From: Candidatus Mediterraneibacter stercoripullorum
Lineage (GTDB): Bacteria; Bacillota; Clostridia; Lachnospirales; Lachnospiraceae
NCBI GenBank assembly: GCA_019115765.1
Contig: DXCZ01000107.1
Span: 1-34,993, forward strand
Length of the DNA stretch: 34,993 nucleotides
Reading direction: 5' to 3'
The notes beneath the pieces were generated by a model. It was given only the letters and a program-made list of their open reading frames with translations. It did not search any database and had not been told where the DNA came from. The position numbers and the translations under genes are program-made. Shown here piece by piece: positions 7,904 to 16,006 of the stretch (positions within the stretch are counted from its first letter, which is position 1; the number at the start of each line of letters is the position of its first letter).

Positions 7904-10311
7904 ATAACAGGACAGACAGAATCGTTTCGGATGAGCTGGAACAGGGCGTCCGGATCGGACAGGAACCCAGCCCGGAGAACCGTATGCTGAAGACCGGAGT
8001 GGAACGCAGGGAGATGTCGGAACTTCATTATGTAAATCACCCTGTTGCTAAGGTGGATTCGGATGCACTTGTCACAGGAAGAGCTGTTTACACCAACGAT
8101 CTTGCACCGGCAGACTGCCTCATCGTAAAACTGGTGAGAAGCCCTTATGCTCATGCTTTGATCAAAGAGATTGATACGTCAAAAGCAGAGGCGGTTCCGG
8201 GAATTGAATGTGTACTGACATACAAGGATTGTCCGGACAAACGATTTACACTTGCAGGACAGACTTATCCGGAGGCAAGTCCGTATGACCGCCTGATCCT
8301 GGATCAGAGAGTCAGGTTCGTGGGTGATCCTGCGGCGATTGTAGCCGGCACATCGGAAGAGGCTGTGAAGAAAGCCATGAAGCTGGTGAAGATCAAGTAC
8401 GAGGTGCTGGAGCCGGTGCTGGATTTCCACACGGCAAAGGACAATCCTGTCCTGGTACATCCGGAGGAGAACTGGAGGAGTCTCTGTCAGGTAGGTGCGG
8501 ATAATAAGAGAAATCTCTGTGCCCACGACGTATGCGGAGACGGGGATGTGGAAGCAGTGCTTGCCTCCTGCGATCATGTAGTTGACCGCGTTTATCACAC
8601 AAAGGCGAATCAGCAGACTATGATGGAGACATTCCGTACATTTACATATATGGACGCCTATGGAAGACTGAATGTGGTATCTTCTACTCAGGTGCCGTTC
8701 CATGTGCGCCGGATCCTGGGAAATGCCCTGGATATCCCGAAGCATAAGATCCGAGTGATCAAACCCCGGATCGGCGGAGGGTTCGGTGCGAAGCAGACGG
8801 CAGTGTCTGAGGTTTACCCTGCAATTGTGACATGGAAGACAGGAAAACCTGCCAAGATCATATTTACCAGAGAGGAATCCATGATCGCATCTTCCCCGAG
8901 ACATGAGATGGAGATGCATGTGCGTCTGGGGGCAGATAAGGAAGGGCATATCAAAGCCATAGACCTGTATACGCTCTCCAATACAGGAGCCTACGGAGAA
9001 CACGGGCCGACTACAGTAGGGCTGTCCGGACATAAGTCTATCCCCCTTTACAGCAAGGCCGAGGCGTTCCGGTTTACATATGATGTAGTCTACACGAACC
9101 ATATGTCCTCCGGTGCTTACCGTGGTTATGGAGCTACGCAGGGGATCTTTGCAGTAGAGTCGGCGGTCAATGAGCTTGCGCAGATGCTGGGGATGGATCC
9201 GACTGCTCTAAGAGCCATGAACATGGTGGAAGAGGGAATGGCCATGCCGGCTTATTATGGCGAGGTGTCGAAGAGCTGCGCTCTGGACCGTTGTATGGAC
9301 AGGGCGAAGGAGATGATCGGATGGGATGAGAAATACCCATGCCGTGACATGGGCAACGGAAAAGTCCGGGGCGTCGGCGTGGCGCTTGCCATGCAGGGCT
9401 CCGGTATCTCTCATGTAGATACCGGATCAGTTGCGATCAAGGTCAATGACGACGGATATTACAGTCTGATGATCGGAGCTACAGATATGGGAACCGGGTG
9501 CGATACAATCCTGACTCAGATGGCGGCAGAATGCCTGGAGTGCGATATCAAAGACATCCTTGTCCATGGTGTAGATACAGATGTATCCCCGTACGATACC
9601 GGATCCTACGCCTCCAGTACAACCTATGTGACGGGAATGGCCGTAGTGAAGACATGTGAGACTCTCCGGGAGAAGATCTGTCAGCGTGGGGCAGAGTATC
9701 TGGGATGCTCTGCGGAAGATGTGATATTTGACGGGCAGAAAGTGACGAACATGAAGACAGGAGAGTCCATAACGCGAAGAGAGATCGGAAATAAAGTGAT
9801 GAACTTTAACAACGAACCTCTTTCCGCCAGCGAAGCTTTCTCCTCACCTACATCACCGCCGCCGTTTATGGTCGGAATGGCAGAGGTTGAGATCGATAAG
9901 GAGACGGGAACCGCGGAAATGATCGACTATGTGGCTGTAGTTGATTGTGGAACCGTGGTGAATCCGAATCTTGCCCGTGTACAAGTGGAAGGTGGTATTG
10001 CCCAGGGAATCGGAATGGCTCTTTTTGAGGATGTTGTATACAACGAAAAGGGAAAGAATTACAGCAATTCCTTCATGCAGTATAAGATCCCCAGCCGTCT
10101 TGATGTGGGGACGATCCGGGTGGAGTTTGAGAGCAGCTATGAGCCAACCGGCCCGTTCGGCGCCAAGTCCATCGGAGAGATCGTGATCAATACGCCGTCG
10201 CCGGCGATTGCGGGGGCTATTCAGAATGCTGTGGGCGTAACTCTGAGAGAACTGCCCATGACAGCGGAGAAGATCTACCACGGTATGCAGGAGAACAGTG
10301 AAAAGAAGTAA
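7900..10311 (+). CDS. Xanthine dehydrogenase family, molybdopterin-binding subunit
   Basis: The 803-residue catalytic subunit hydroxylates a heterocyclic or aldehyde substrate using water and the molybdenum cofactor. Visible active-site elements are GGGFGAK at 292-298, AYRGYGATQG with Arg408 (the family's conserved arginine), and GAKSIGEI with Glu760, the catalytic base position. The start is ATG at 7900, with AGGAGG at 7887-7892. A longer frame from 7825 lies inside the previous gene. An unusually long N-terminal extension of about 40 residues precedes the usual domain start. The substrate cannot be read from sequence: purines are likely, but nicotinate or other N-heterocycles are possible. 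No cofactor maturation, purine transport or selenium-related gene is adjacent. Confidence 0.92.
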   Translation: MNNRTDRIVSDELEQGVRIGQEPSPENRMLKTGVERREMSELHYVNHPVAKVDSDALVTGRAVYTNDLAPADCLIVKLVRSPYAHALIKEIDTSKAEAVPGIECVLTYKDCPDKRFTLAGQTYPEASPYDRLILDQRVRFVGDPAAIVAGTSEEAVKKAMKLVKIKYEVLEPVLDFHTAKDNPVLVHPEENWRSLCQVGADNKRNLCAHDVCGDGDVEAVLASCDHVVDRVYHTKANQQTMMETFRTFTYMDAYGRLNVVSSTQVPFHVRRILGNALDIPKHKIRVIKPRIGGGFGAKQTAVSEVYPAIVTWKTGKPAKIIFTREESMIASSPRHEMEMHVRLGADKEGHIKAIDLYTLSNTGAYGEHGPTTVGLSGHKSIPLYSKAEAFRFTYDVVYTNHMSSGAYRGYGATQGIFAVESAVNELAQMLGMDPTALRAMNMVEEGMAMPAYYGEVSKSCALDRCMDRAKEMIGWDEKYPCRDMGNGKVRGVGVALAMQGSGISHVDTGSVAIKVNDDGYYSLMIGATDMGTGCDTILTQMAAECLECDIKDILVHGVDTDVSPYDTGSYASSTTYVTGMAVVKTCETLREKICQRGAEYLGCSAEDVIFDGQKVTNMKTGESITRREIGNKVMNFNNEPLSASEAFSSPTSPPPFMVGMAEVEIDKETGTAEMIDYVAVVDCGTVVNPNLARVQVEGGIAQGIGMALFEDVVYNEKGKNYSNSFMQYKIPSRLDVGTIRVEFESSYEPTGPFGAKSIGEIVINTPSPAIAGAIQNAVGVTLRELPMTAEKIYHGMQENSEKK

Positions 10312-10381
10312 ATGCAGTTTCTAAGCCGCACCATGGCGGCACGAGACGCGGGAATAAATGCATATTTTAAATATTGCGGCA

Positions 10382-10430
10382 GACCGGCAGGTAAGGCACA
10401 GTGTATCATACACATGCCCGCCTGCCGGTC
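10382..10430. other. Long nested palindrome between the hydroxylase operon and recJ
   Basis: GACCGGCAGG (10382-10391) pairs with CCTGCCGGTC (10421-10430). Inside it are GGCA/TGCC and GTGTAT/ATACAC stems. The structure ends one base before the -35 box of the recJ promoter. No T-run follows, so if it terminates the hydroxylase transcript it does so inefficiently or acts as a 3' stabiliser. Confidence 0.6.
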
Positions 10431-10431
10431 G

Positions 10432-10461
10432 TTGACTTGCCGGGGAAATCCCGCGTATAAT
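10432..10461 (+). promoter_or_regulatory. Promoter of recJ
   Basis: TTGACT (10432-10437) and TATAAT (10456-10461) have an 18-base spacer and lead to a leader of about 70 bases. Confidence 0.8.
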
Positions 10462-10536
10462 GTTAATCAATATGGCACGGCGTTTTATACGCGGACAGAT
10501 AACAATTCGGAGAAAGTATCAGGAGGCACATCAGGA

Positions 10537-12252
10537 ATGGAAGAACGATGGTTCATCACCATGAAGAAAGCAGATTTCAATCATATCGCTGAAAAGTATC
10601 ATATATCCCCCATCATTGCCCGGCTCATCCGGAACAGGGATGTGATCGGAGACGAGGCTGTTGATCTATATCTGAACGGAACGATAGCTGATCTTTATGA
10701 CGGAATGCTGATGCAGGATATGGACAGAGCGGTGGACATCCTGGCGGAGAAGATACGGGAGGAGAAACGGATCCGCATCATCGGAGATTATGATATAGAC
10801 GGAGTGAATGCCACATATATCCTGCAGGAAGGTCTCTCGGGACTGGGAGCGGAGGTGGATACAGATATTCCGGACCGGATCAGGGACGGTTACGGGCTGA
10901 ACCGGATGCTGATCGACCGGGCTCTGGATGACGGCATTGACACCATAATAACCTGTGACAACGGGATTGCGGCGGCAGATGAGATCGCCTACGGCAAAGA
11001 TCACGGACTGACGGTGATCGTGACAGATCACCACGAGGTTCCCTACATAGAGATGGGCGGGGAAAAGGAATATATCCTTCCGCGGGCGGATGCGGTAGTG
11101 GATCCTCACCGGGCGGACTGCAGGTATCCCTTCAAGGGACTCTGCGGTGCGGCAGTGGCCTACAAGCTGGTGGAAGCTCTGTATAATGTAATGCAGCGGG
11201 ATCCGGAGGATGTGGACTATCTGATGGAAAACGTAGCCATTGCCACTGTGGGAGATGTGATGGACCTGACGGGAGAAAACCGGATTTTCGTCAAACAGGG
11301 CCTGGAGATGCTGAAGCGGACCAGGAACCAGGGGCTGAAAGCGCTGATCGAGTGTACCGGGATCGATGTGGAGAGGCTGTCAGCCTATCATATCGGGTTC
11401 GTGCTGGGACCGTGCATCAACGCCAGCGGCCGGCTGGATACGGCGAAGAGAGCGCTGGAACTGCTGAATGCAAAGACGAGGAGAGAGGCGGTCATTCTTG
11501 CAGAGGACCTGAAAGCTCTCAATGACAGCAGGAAGGACATGACAGAGAAAGGCGTGGAAGAAGCGGTCCGGATGATCGAGAGTACGGATCTGAAGAGGGA
11601 TAAGGTGCTGGTAGTCTATCTGCCTGACTGTCATGAGAGCATCGCCGGGATCATCGCCGGGCGGATACGGGAGAGATATTACCGTCCGGTATTTGTGCTG
11701 ACCAGGGGAGAGGAAGGCGTGAAGGGATCGGGAAGATCAATTGACTCCTATGATATGTTTGGCGAAATGTGCAGATGCAGGGCGCTGTTTACCAAATTCG
11801 GAGGACACAGGCTGGCAGCAGGTCTCTCACTGGAAGAGGAAAACGTGGAGCGGTTTCGGCAGACCATCAATGAACTGGCGGAACTGACGGATGAGGATCT
11901 GCAGATGAAGGTATCTATCGATATGCAGCTTCCATTTCCATATATAACAGAGAAGCTGATCAATGAGCTGGAGCTGCTGGAGCCCTTTGGCAAAGGCAAT
12001 GCGAAGCCTCTTTTTGCAGAGAAAAACCTGAGGGTCATCAGTCCCCGGATCTTCGGCCGTAACCGCAACGTGCTGAAATGCCGTCTGGAAGATCAGAAGG
12101 GGAACCAGATGGAGGCGGTGTACTTCGGTGATGTTGAGGCGTGCCTGAAGGAAATGGAGCGGAAAAAGGTAATGTCCTTTACTTATTATCCGTCTGTGAA
12201 TGAGTATATGGGGCGGAGGACGCTGCAGCTGACGATCGTCAATTATCAGTAG
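10537..12252 (+). CDS. recJ: Single-stranded-DNA-specific exonuclease RecJ
   Basis: RecJ digests single-stranded DNA 5' to 3' in recombination and repair. The 571-residue protein shows the DHH-family metal motifs in order: IIGDYDIDG near residue 85, TCDNGIAAAD, VTDHHE, the ATVGDVMDL segment and the HIGFVLGPCINASGRL block. The DHHA1 part carries GSGRSIDSYDMFGEM and FTKFGGHRLAAGL. The C-terminal region from about 460 corresponds to the oligonucleotide-binding domain. Length is typical. The start at 10537 follows AGGAGG (10521-10526) and the promoter at 10432-10461. A longer frame back to 10312 crosses promoter and palindrome and is not used. It appears to be a single-gene unit; the palindromic repeat begins five bases after its stop. 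Confidence 0.95.
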   Translation: MEERWFITMKKADFNHIAEKYHISPIIARLIRNRDVIGDEAVDLYLNGTIADLYDGMLMQDMDRAVDILAEKIREEKRIRIIGDYDIDGVNATYILQEGLSGLGAEVDTDIPDRIRDGYGLNRMLIDRALDDGIDTIITCDNGIAAADEIAYGKDHGLTVIVTDHHEVPYIEMGGEKEYILPRADAVVDPHRADCRYPFKGLCGAAVAYKLVEALYNVMQRDPEDVDYLMENVAIATVGDVMDLTGENRIFVKQGLEMLKRTRNQGLKALIECTGIDVERLSAYHIGFVLGPCINASGRLDTAKRALELLNAKTRREAVILAEDLKALNDSRKDMTEKGVEEAVRMIESTDLKRDKVLVVYLPDCHESIAGIIAGRIRERYYRPVFVLTRGEEGVKGSGRSIDSYDMFGEMCRCRALFTKFGGHRLAAGLSLEEENVERFRQTINELAELTDEDLQMKVSIDMQLPFPYITEKLINELELLEPFGKGNAKPLFAEKNLRVISPRIFGRNRNVLKCRLEDQKGNQMEAVYFGDVEACLKEMERKKVMSFTYYPSVNEYMGRRTLQLTIVNYQ

Positions 12253-12257
12253 ATCAG

Positions 12258-12451
12258 TACTGTTTGTTTGGTTCCGGAGGGGACGCCATAACGGAGCTGT
12301 GCTGCCCCGGCGGCCGCGCTTGCGCTCGGAGCATAGCGCAGCGGACACATAGGACCGCAAAGGACGCGATCCAAGTGCCGGCGCTCTGCTACGGGCCTTC
12401 GGGGCAGCACAGCTCCGTTATGGCTGAGTACCGGGACAAGCCCAAACAGTA
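12258..12451. repeat. Dispersed palindromic element, copy 1 (full length)
   Basis: TACTGTTTG (12258-12266) and CAAACAGTA (12443-12451) form the outer ends. A perfect 25-base inverted repeat occupies 12285-12309 and 12400-12424 (begins GCCATAACGG, ends CCGTTATGGC). The middle contains two further stems: one around AGCAGAGC/GCTATGCT (reverse-strand reading, one mismatch) and one GGATCG/CGGTCC around a TCCTTTG-like loop. Related copies lie at 24287-24410, 24889-25083 and 31940-32029. It starts five bases after the recJ stop. It codes for nothing convincing. Confidence 0.85.
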
Positions 12452-12493
12452 ACGAAAGAGCAGTGTTGTCAGCTGTTTCGCACATAAAAAGAT

Positions 12494-12521
12494 TTGAAAA
12501 TTCTGAAAATAGTGATATACT
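12494..12521 (+). promoter_or_regulatory. Promoter of rel, extended -10 type
   Basis: TTGAAA (12494-12499) and TATACT (12516-12521) with a 16-base spacer; TGA directly before the -10 makes an extended -10. The leader would then be about 360 bases and contain the tandem repeat. Confidence 0.62.
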
Positions 12522-12540
12522 ATGAAATATTATGATAATG

Positions 12541-12836
12541 CCAGGGGCAAAAAGTCATGCGTTTCATGCCAGCATGAAAAAGCATGAATTTGGGCCCCGA
12601 AAAACATGAGAAAGTAGCCCGACAGGGCGGATTTCGAATGTTTTGAAGATTGCGGGAACATGAAATGCGGAGCAATCTTCAGGCATTTCCAGGGGCAAAA
12701 AGTCATGCGTTTCATGCTGGCATGAAAAAGCATGAATTTAGGCCCCGAAAAACATGAGAAAGTAGCCCGGCAGGGCGGATTTCGAATGTTTTGAAGATTG
12801 CGGGAGCATGAAATGCGGAGCAATCTTCAGGCATTG
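12541..12836 (+). repeat. Tandem pair of 148-bp structured repeats in the rel leader
   Basis: Unit 1 is 12541-12688 and unit 2 is 12689-12836, nearly identical; the first four bases of a third unit (CCAG) follow at 12837. Each unit can form three hairpins: GGGGC/GCCCC enclosing nested TCATGC/GCATGA and TTCATG/CATGAA stems; GCCC/GGGC; and GAAGATTGC/GCAATCTTC. The units differ at a few positions, and those in pairing parts (loop CCAG versus CTGG; GACA versus GGCA in a loop) keep the fold. No credible protein is encoded on either strand. Confidence 0.9.
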
Positions 12837-12891
12837 CCAGGAATGGCAGGCGTACGGCTGTACGAAGGATAAGAGGAAAGGGGAAGTGGTT

Positions 12892-15198
12892 ATGGCAGGC
12901 ACTCTGGAGTATGAACAGCTGAATAAGAATCTGGAGATGGTGGACGGTCATGCTGTGAAGGCACCGGAGGACTATCAGAATCCTGAGGAACTATATCAGG
13001 CCCTGGTGGCCCGGGTGAGAAAGTATCACCCGTCTGCTGATATTTCCATGATCGAAAAGGCGTACCGGATCGGCAGGGAAGCCCATAAGGAGCAGAAGAG
13101 AAAATCCGGCGAGCCTTATATCATCCATCCGCTGTGGGTAGGGATCATCCTGGCGGATCTGGAGATGGATAAAGAAACTATCGTGGCGGGTATGCTCCAC
13201 GATGTGGTGGAGGATACGGATCTGACACTGGATGACATCACCCGGGAGTTCGGCGAGGAGGTGGCCCTTCTCGTGGACGGAGTGACCAAGCTGGGACAGC
13301 TCAGTTACTCCCAGGATAAGCTGGAGGTCCAGGCGGAGAATCTGAGGAAGATGTTCCTAGCCATGGCAAAGGATATCCGGGTGATCATCATCAAGCTGGC
13401 AGACCGGCTGCACAATATGAGGACGCTGGAGTTCATGACTCCGGCGAAGCAGCAGGAGAAGGCCAGGGAGACGATGGATATCTACGCACCCATCGCACAG
13501 CGTCTGGGTATATCCAAGATCAAGACAGAGCTGGACGATCTGTCGCTGAAATACTGGAAACCGGATGTCTATTACCAGCTGGTGAAGGATCTGAATGAAC
13601 GGAAGACGGAAAGAGAGGAGTTCGTTCAGCAGATCGTGGCGGAAGTATCCACACATATGAAAAACGCCCACATCCATGCAAAGGTATACGGGAGGGTGAA
13701 GCATTTCTTCAGTATATACAAGAAGATGGTGAACCAGAACAAGACACTGGATCAGGTATATGACCTGTTCGCTGTCCGGATTATCGTAGATACTGTGAAG
13801 GACTGCTACGCGGCACTTGGAGTGATCCATGAGATGTATACTCCTATCCCGGGAAGGTTCAAGGACTACATCGCAATGCCCAAGCCCAACATGTATCAGT
13901 CGCTCCACACCACGCTGATGGGACCTTCCGGACAGCCCTTCGAGATCCAGATCCGGACCGAAGAGATGCACAAGACGGCTGAGTACGGTATCGCCGCCCA
14001 CTGGAAATATAAGGAGAGCGGGGATTCTACTAAGACTGTGAAGACCCGGGAAGAAGAGAAATTAAGCTGGCTGCGTCAGATCCTGGAGTGGCAGCGTGAT
14101 ATGTCAGACAACCGGGAATTTCTGAACCTGCTGAAAGGCGACCTGGATCTGTTCCAGGAAGATGTGTACTGTTTTACCCCTCAGGGGGATGTGAAAAATC
14201 TGCCAAACGGCTCTACTCCGGTGGATTTCGCATATGCGATCCACAGTGCCGTGGGAAACAAAATGGTCGGAGCGAGAGTCAACGGCAAGCTGGTCAATAT
14301 TGATTACAAGATACAGAACGGAGACAGGATCGAGATCCTGACCTCCCAGAATTCAAAGGGTCCCAGCAGGGACTGGCTCAATATCGTAAAGAGCACTCAG
14401 GCAAAGAACAAGATCAATCAGTGGTTCAAGCGGGAGTTCAAGGAAGAGAACATCGTCCGCGGGAAAGAGCTGATCATATCTTATTGTAAGAGCAAATCCA
14501 TTAACCTGACTGATATCCTGAAGCCGAAGTATCAGCAGGTGGTACAGAAGAAATACGGCTTCAGGGACTGGGATGCGGTGCTGGCTGCCATCGGTCATGG
14601 CGGGCTGAAGGAAGGCCAGGTAGTGAACCGCCTCCTGGAAGAATATGAGAAGGAACACAAGAAGGAGATCACGGATGAGACCATCCTCGAGAAGATCTCA
14701 GAGGCTAACAGCCAGAAGGTCCACATCGCGAAGTCAAAGAGCGGCATCGTGGTCAAGGGTATCGATGATATGGCGGTGCGTTTCTCCAAGTGCTGTAATC
14801 CGGTGCCCGGAGATGAGATCGTCGGCTTTGTGACCAGGGGAAGAGGAATGTCCATTCACCGGACGGACTGCGTTAACATGCTCCATCTCTCAGACGCTGA
14901 GAGGGAGCGGCTCATCGATGCAGAGTGGGAAGACACCGCAGAGACAGAGGAGGGCGGACAGTATCTGGCAGAGCTGAAGATGTACGCCCATGACAGGCAG
15001 GGACTTCTCATGGACATCTCCAAGATCTTTACCGAGGCGAAGATCGATGTGAAGAATATGAACATCCGGACCAGCAAGAAAGGAACGGCCACCATTGACA
15101 TGGGATTCATCGTTCACGGGAGAGATGAGCTGAATGCGGTGATCGAGAAGATGCGCCAGGTGGAGAGCGTGATTGATATTGAGAGAACAACGGGCTGA
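12892..15198 (+). CDS. rel: Bifunctional (p)ppGpp synthetase/hydrolase
   Basis: This 768-residue RelA/SpoT homologue makes and destroys the alarmone (p)ppGpp and controls the stringent response. Domain order is complete. The HD hydrolase has His103-Asp104 in AGMLHDVVEDT. The synthetase includes YDLFAVRIIVDTVKDCYAALG and GRFKDYIAMPKPNMYQSLHT. The TGS domain (PQGDVKNLPNGSTPVDFAYAI) comes next, then a zinc-finger-like segment with FSKCCNPVPGDEIVGF and HRTDC, and finally an ACT domain (AELKMYAHDRQGLLMDISKI). Because the HD motif is intact, it should be bifunctional. ATG at 12892 is chosen for the GAGGAAAGGGG ribosome site; an earlier frame to 12808 runs into the repeat. It is preceded by the 148-bp tandem repeat, which may influence its expression. 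Confidence 0.96.
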   Translation: MAGTLEYEQLNKNLEMVDGHAVKAPEDYQNPEELYQALVARVRKYHPSADISMIEKAYRIGREAHKEQKRKSGEPYIIHPLWVGIILADLEMDKETIVAGMLHDVVEDTDLTLDDITREFGEEVALLVDGVTKLGQLSYSQDKLEVQAENLRKMFLAMAKDIRVIIIKLADRLHNMRTLEFMTPAKQQEKARETMDIYAPIAQRLGISKIKTELDDLSLKYWKPDVYYQLVKDLNERKTEREEFVQQIVAEVSTHMKNAHIHAKVYGRVKHFFSIYKKMVNQNKTLDQVYDLFAVRIIVDTVKDCYAALGVIHEMYTPIPGRFKDYIAMPKPNMYQSLHTTLMGPSGQPFEIQIRTEEMHKTAEYGIAAHWKYKESGDSTKTVKTREEEKLSWLRQILEWQRDMSDNREFLNLLKGDLDLFQEDVYCFTPQGDVKNLPNGSTPVDFAYAIHSAVGNKMVGARVNGKLVNIDYKIQNGDRIEILTSQNSKGPSRDWLNIVKSTQAKNKINQWFKREFKEENIVRGKELIISYCKSKSINLTDILKPKYQQVVQKKYGFRDWDAVLAAIGHGGLKEGQVVNRLLEEYEKEHKKEITDETILEKISEANSQKVHIAKSKSGIVVKGIDDMAVRFSKCCNPVPGDEIVGFVTRGRGMSIHRTDCVNMLHLSDAERERLIDAEWEDTAETEEGGQYLAELKMYAHDRQGLLMDISKIFTEAKIDVKNMNIRTSKKGTATIDMGFIVHGRDELNAVIEKMRQVESVIDIERTTG

Positions 15199-15288
15199 CG
15201 GCATTGCCGGCAGCTCCCTCTCTGTTCCCGGGAGAAGAGCCGTGCGAAATCCACGGCTGACGGAGAATTTCAGATAAAGGAGCGGAAT

Positions 15289-15909
15289 ATGAAGATAGAG
15301 AAGTTTGTGCTTGGTCCCATCGGGACGAACGTTTATATTGTCATCAATGAAGAGTCGAAGGAGTGTTTTGTGACAGATCCGGCCGCATGTCCGGCGGAGC
15401 TGGTCAGCCATATCAGGAACTCAGAGTATCAGGTGCAGGCGGTTCTGCTGACTCACGGACATTTCGATCATATCATGGGACTGGATGACTTTACAAAGGA
15501 GTTCCCGGTGCCGGTGTATGCGTGCAGGGAGGAAAAGCCTCTTCTGGAAAGTGCTCAGTTGAATTCTTCTGCCGCGTACGGCATGTCGTATACGTTTTCC
15601 AGAGCAGAATATGTGGACGACGGACAGGAACTTGAGATTGCCGGTTTCCGGATCCGGGTGATCCACACACCGGGACATACGGCAGGGGGATGCTGTTACT
15701 ATATCCCGGAGGAGAAGATGCTGATCAGCGGGGATACCCTGTTCCACGGATCGATAGGAAGGACGGACTTCCCTACCGGGAGCAGCAGCCAGCTGATCCG
15801 TTCTGTAAGAGAGAAGCTGCTGATCCTGCCTGAGGATACGGAAGTATATCCGGGCCATATGGAGGAGACCAGTATCGGATACGAGAAGAAATATAATCCA
15901 TTTCTGTAA
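15289..15909 (+). CDS. Metallo-beta-lactamase-fold hydrolase (glyoxalase II-like)
   Basis: The 206-residue cytosolic protein has the metal ligands of the family: THGHFDH near residue 56, HTPGHTAGG near 125, SGDTLF, and the late histidine in YPGHMEETSIG. It resembles the short GloB-like hydrolases that commonly follow rel in Clostridia. The thioester substrate is unknown, and a true glyoxalase II role is unproven. AAAGGAG precedes the ATG at 15289. The 90-base gap after rel has no terminator with a T-run, so it is probably cotranscribed with rel; a terminator directly overlaps its stop. Confidence 0.9.
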   Translation: MKIEKFVLGPIGTNVYIVINEESKECFVTDPAACPAELVSHIRNSEYQVQAVLLTHGHFDHIMGLDDFTKEFPVPVYACREEKPLLESAQLNSSAAYGMSYTFSRAEYVDDGQELEIAGFRIRVIHTPGHTAGGCCYYIPEEKMLISGDTLFHGSIGRTDFPTGSSSQLIRSVREKLLILPEDTEVYPGHMEETSIGYEKKYNPFL

Positions 15910-15940
15910 AAGTGTGGGCTGTAATACAGCCCTCTTTTAC
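15906..15940 (+). terminator. Terminator after the rel/hydrolase unit
   Basis: GTAAAAG (15906-15912) pairs with CTTTTAC (15934-15940), and GGGCTGT (15916-15922) pairs with ACAGCCC (15926-15932) over a three-base loop. The CTTTT arm supplies the T-run. It ends the unit begun at rel. Confidence 0.75.
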
Positions 15941-16006
15941 GGTATGGGAAAGACAGACTGCCGGGCCGGCAGGCGCCGTACTCAGGCAGTCCGGAGGAAG
16001 AAGATT

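Noticed and set aside
12258..12451. The palindromic element as an ordinary transcription terminator of recJ
   Set aside because: The long arm stem would form a hairpin, but no T-run follows, and the same element occurs in both orientations and also upstream of genes.
12530..12823. A 97-codon minus-strand frame with internally repeated peptide (about 49 residues twice)
   Set aside because: The peptide repeat simply follows from the 148-bp DNA repeat (two units out of register by one base of three). No ribosome site; the hairpins explain the sequence better.
12541..12836. Possible CRISPR array in the tandem repeat
   Set aside because: Units are 148 bp, contiguous, with no unique spacers and no cas genes in the window.
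15199..15288. A terminator between rel and the metallo-beta-lactamase-fold gene
   Set aside because: Short GC-rich self-complementary pieces occur, but no stem with a T-run was found, so cotranscription is more likely.
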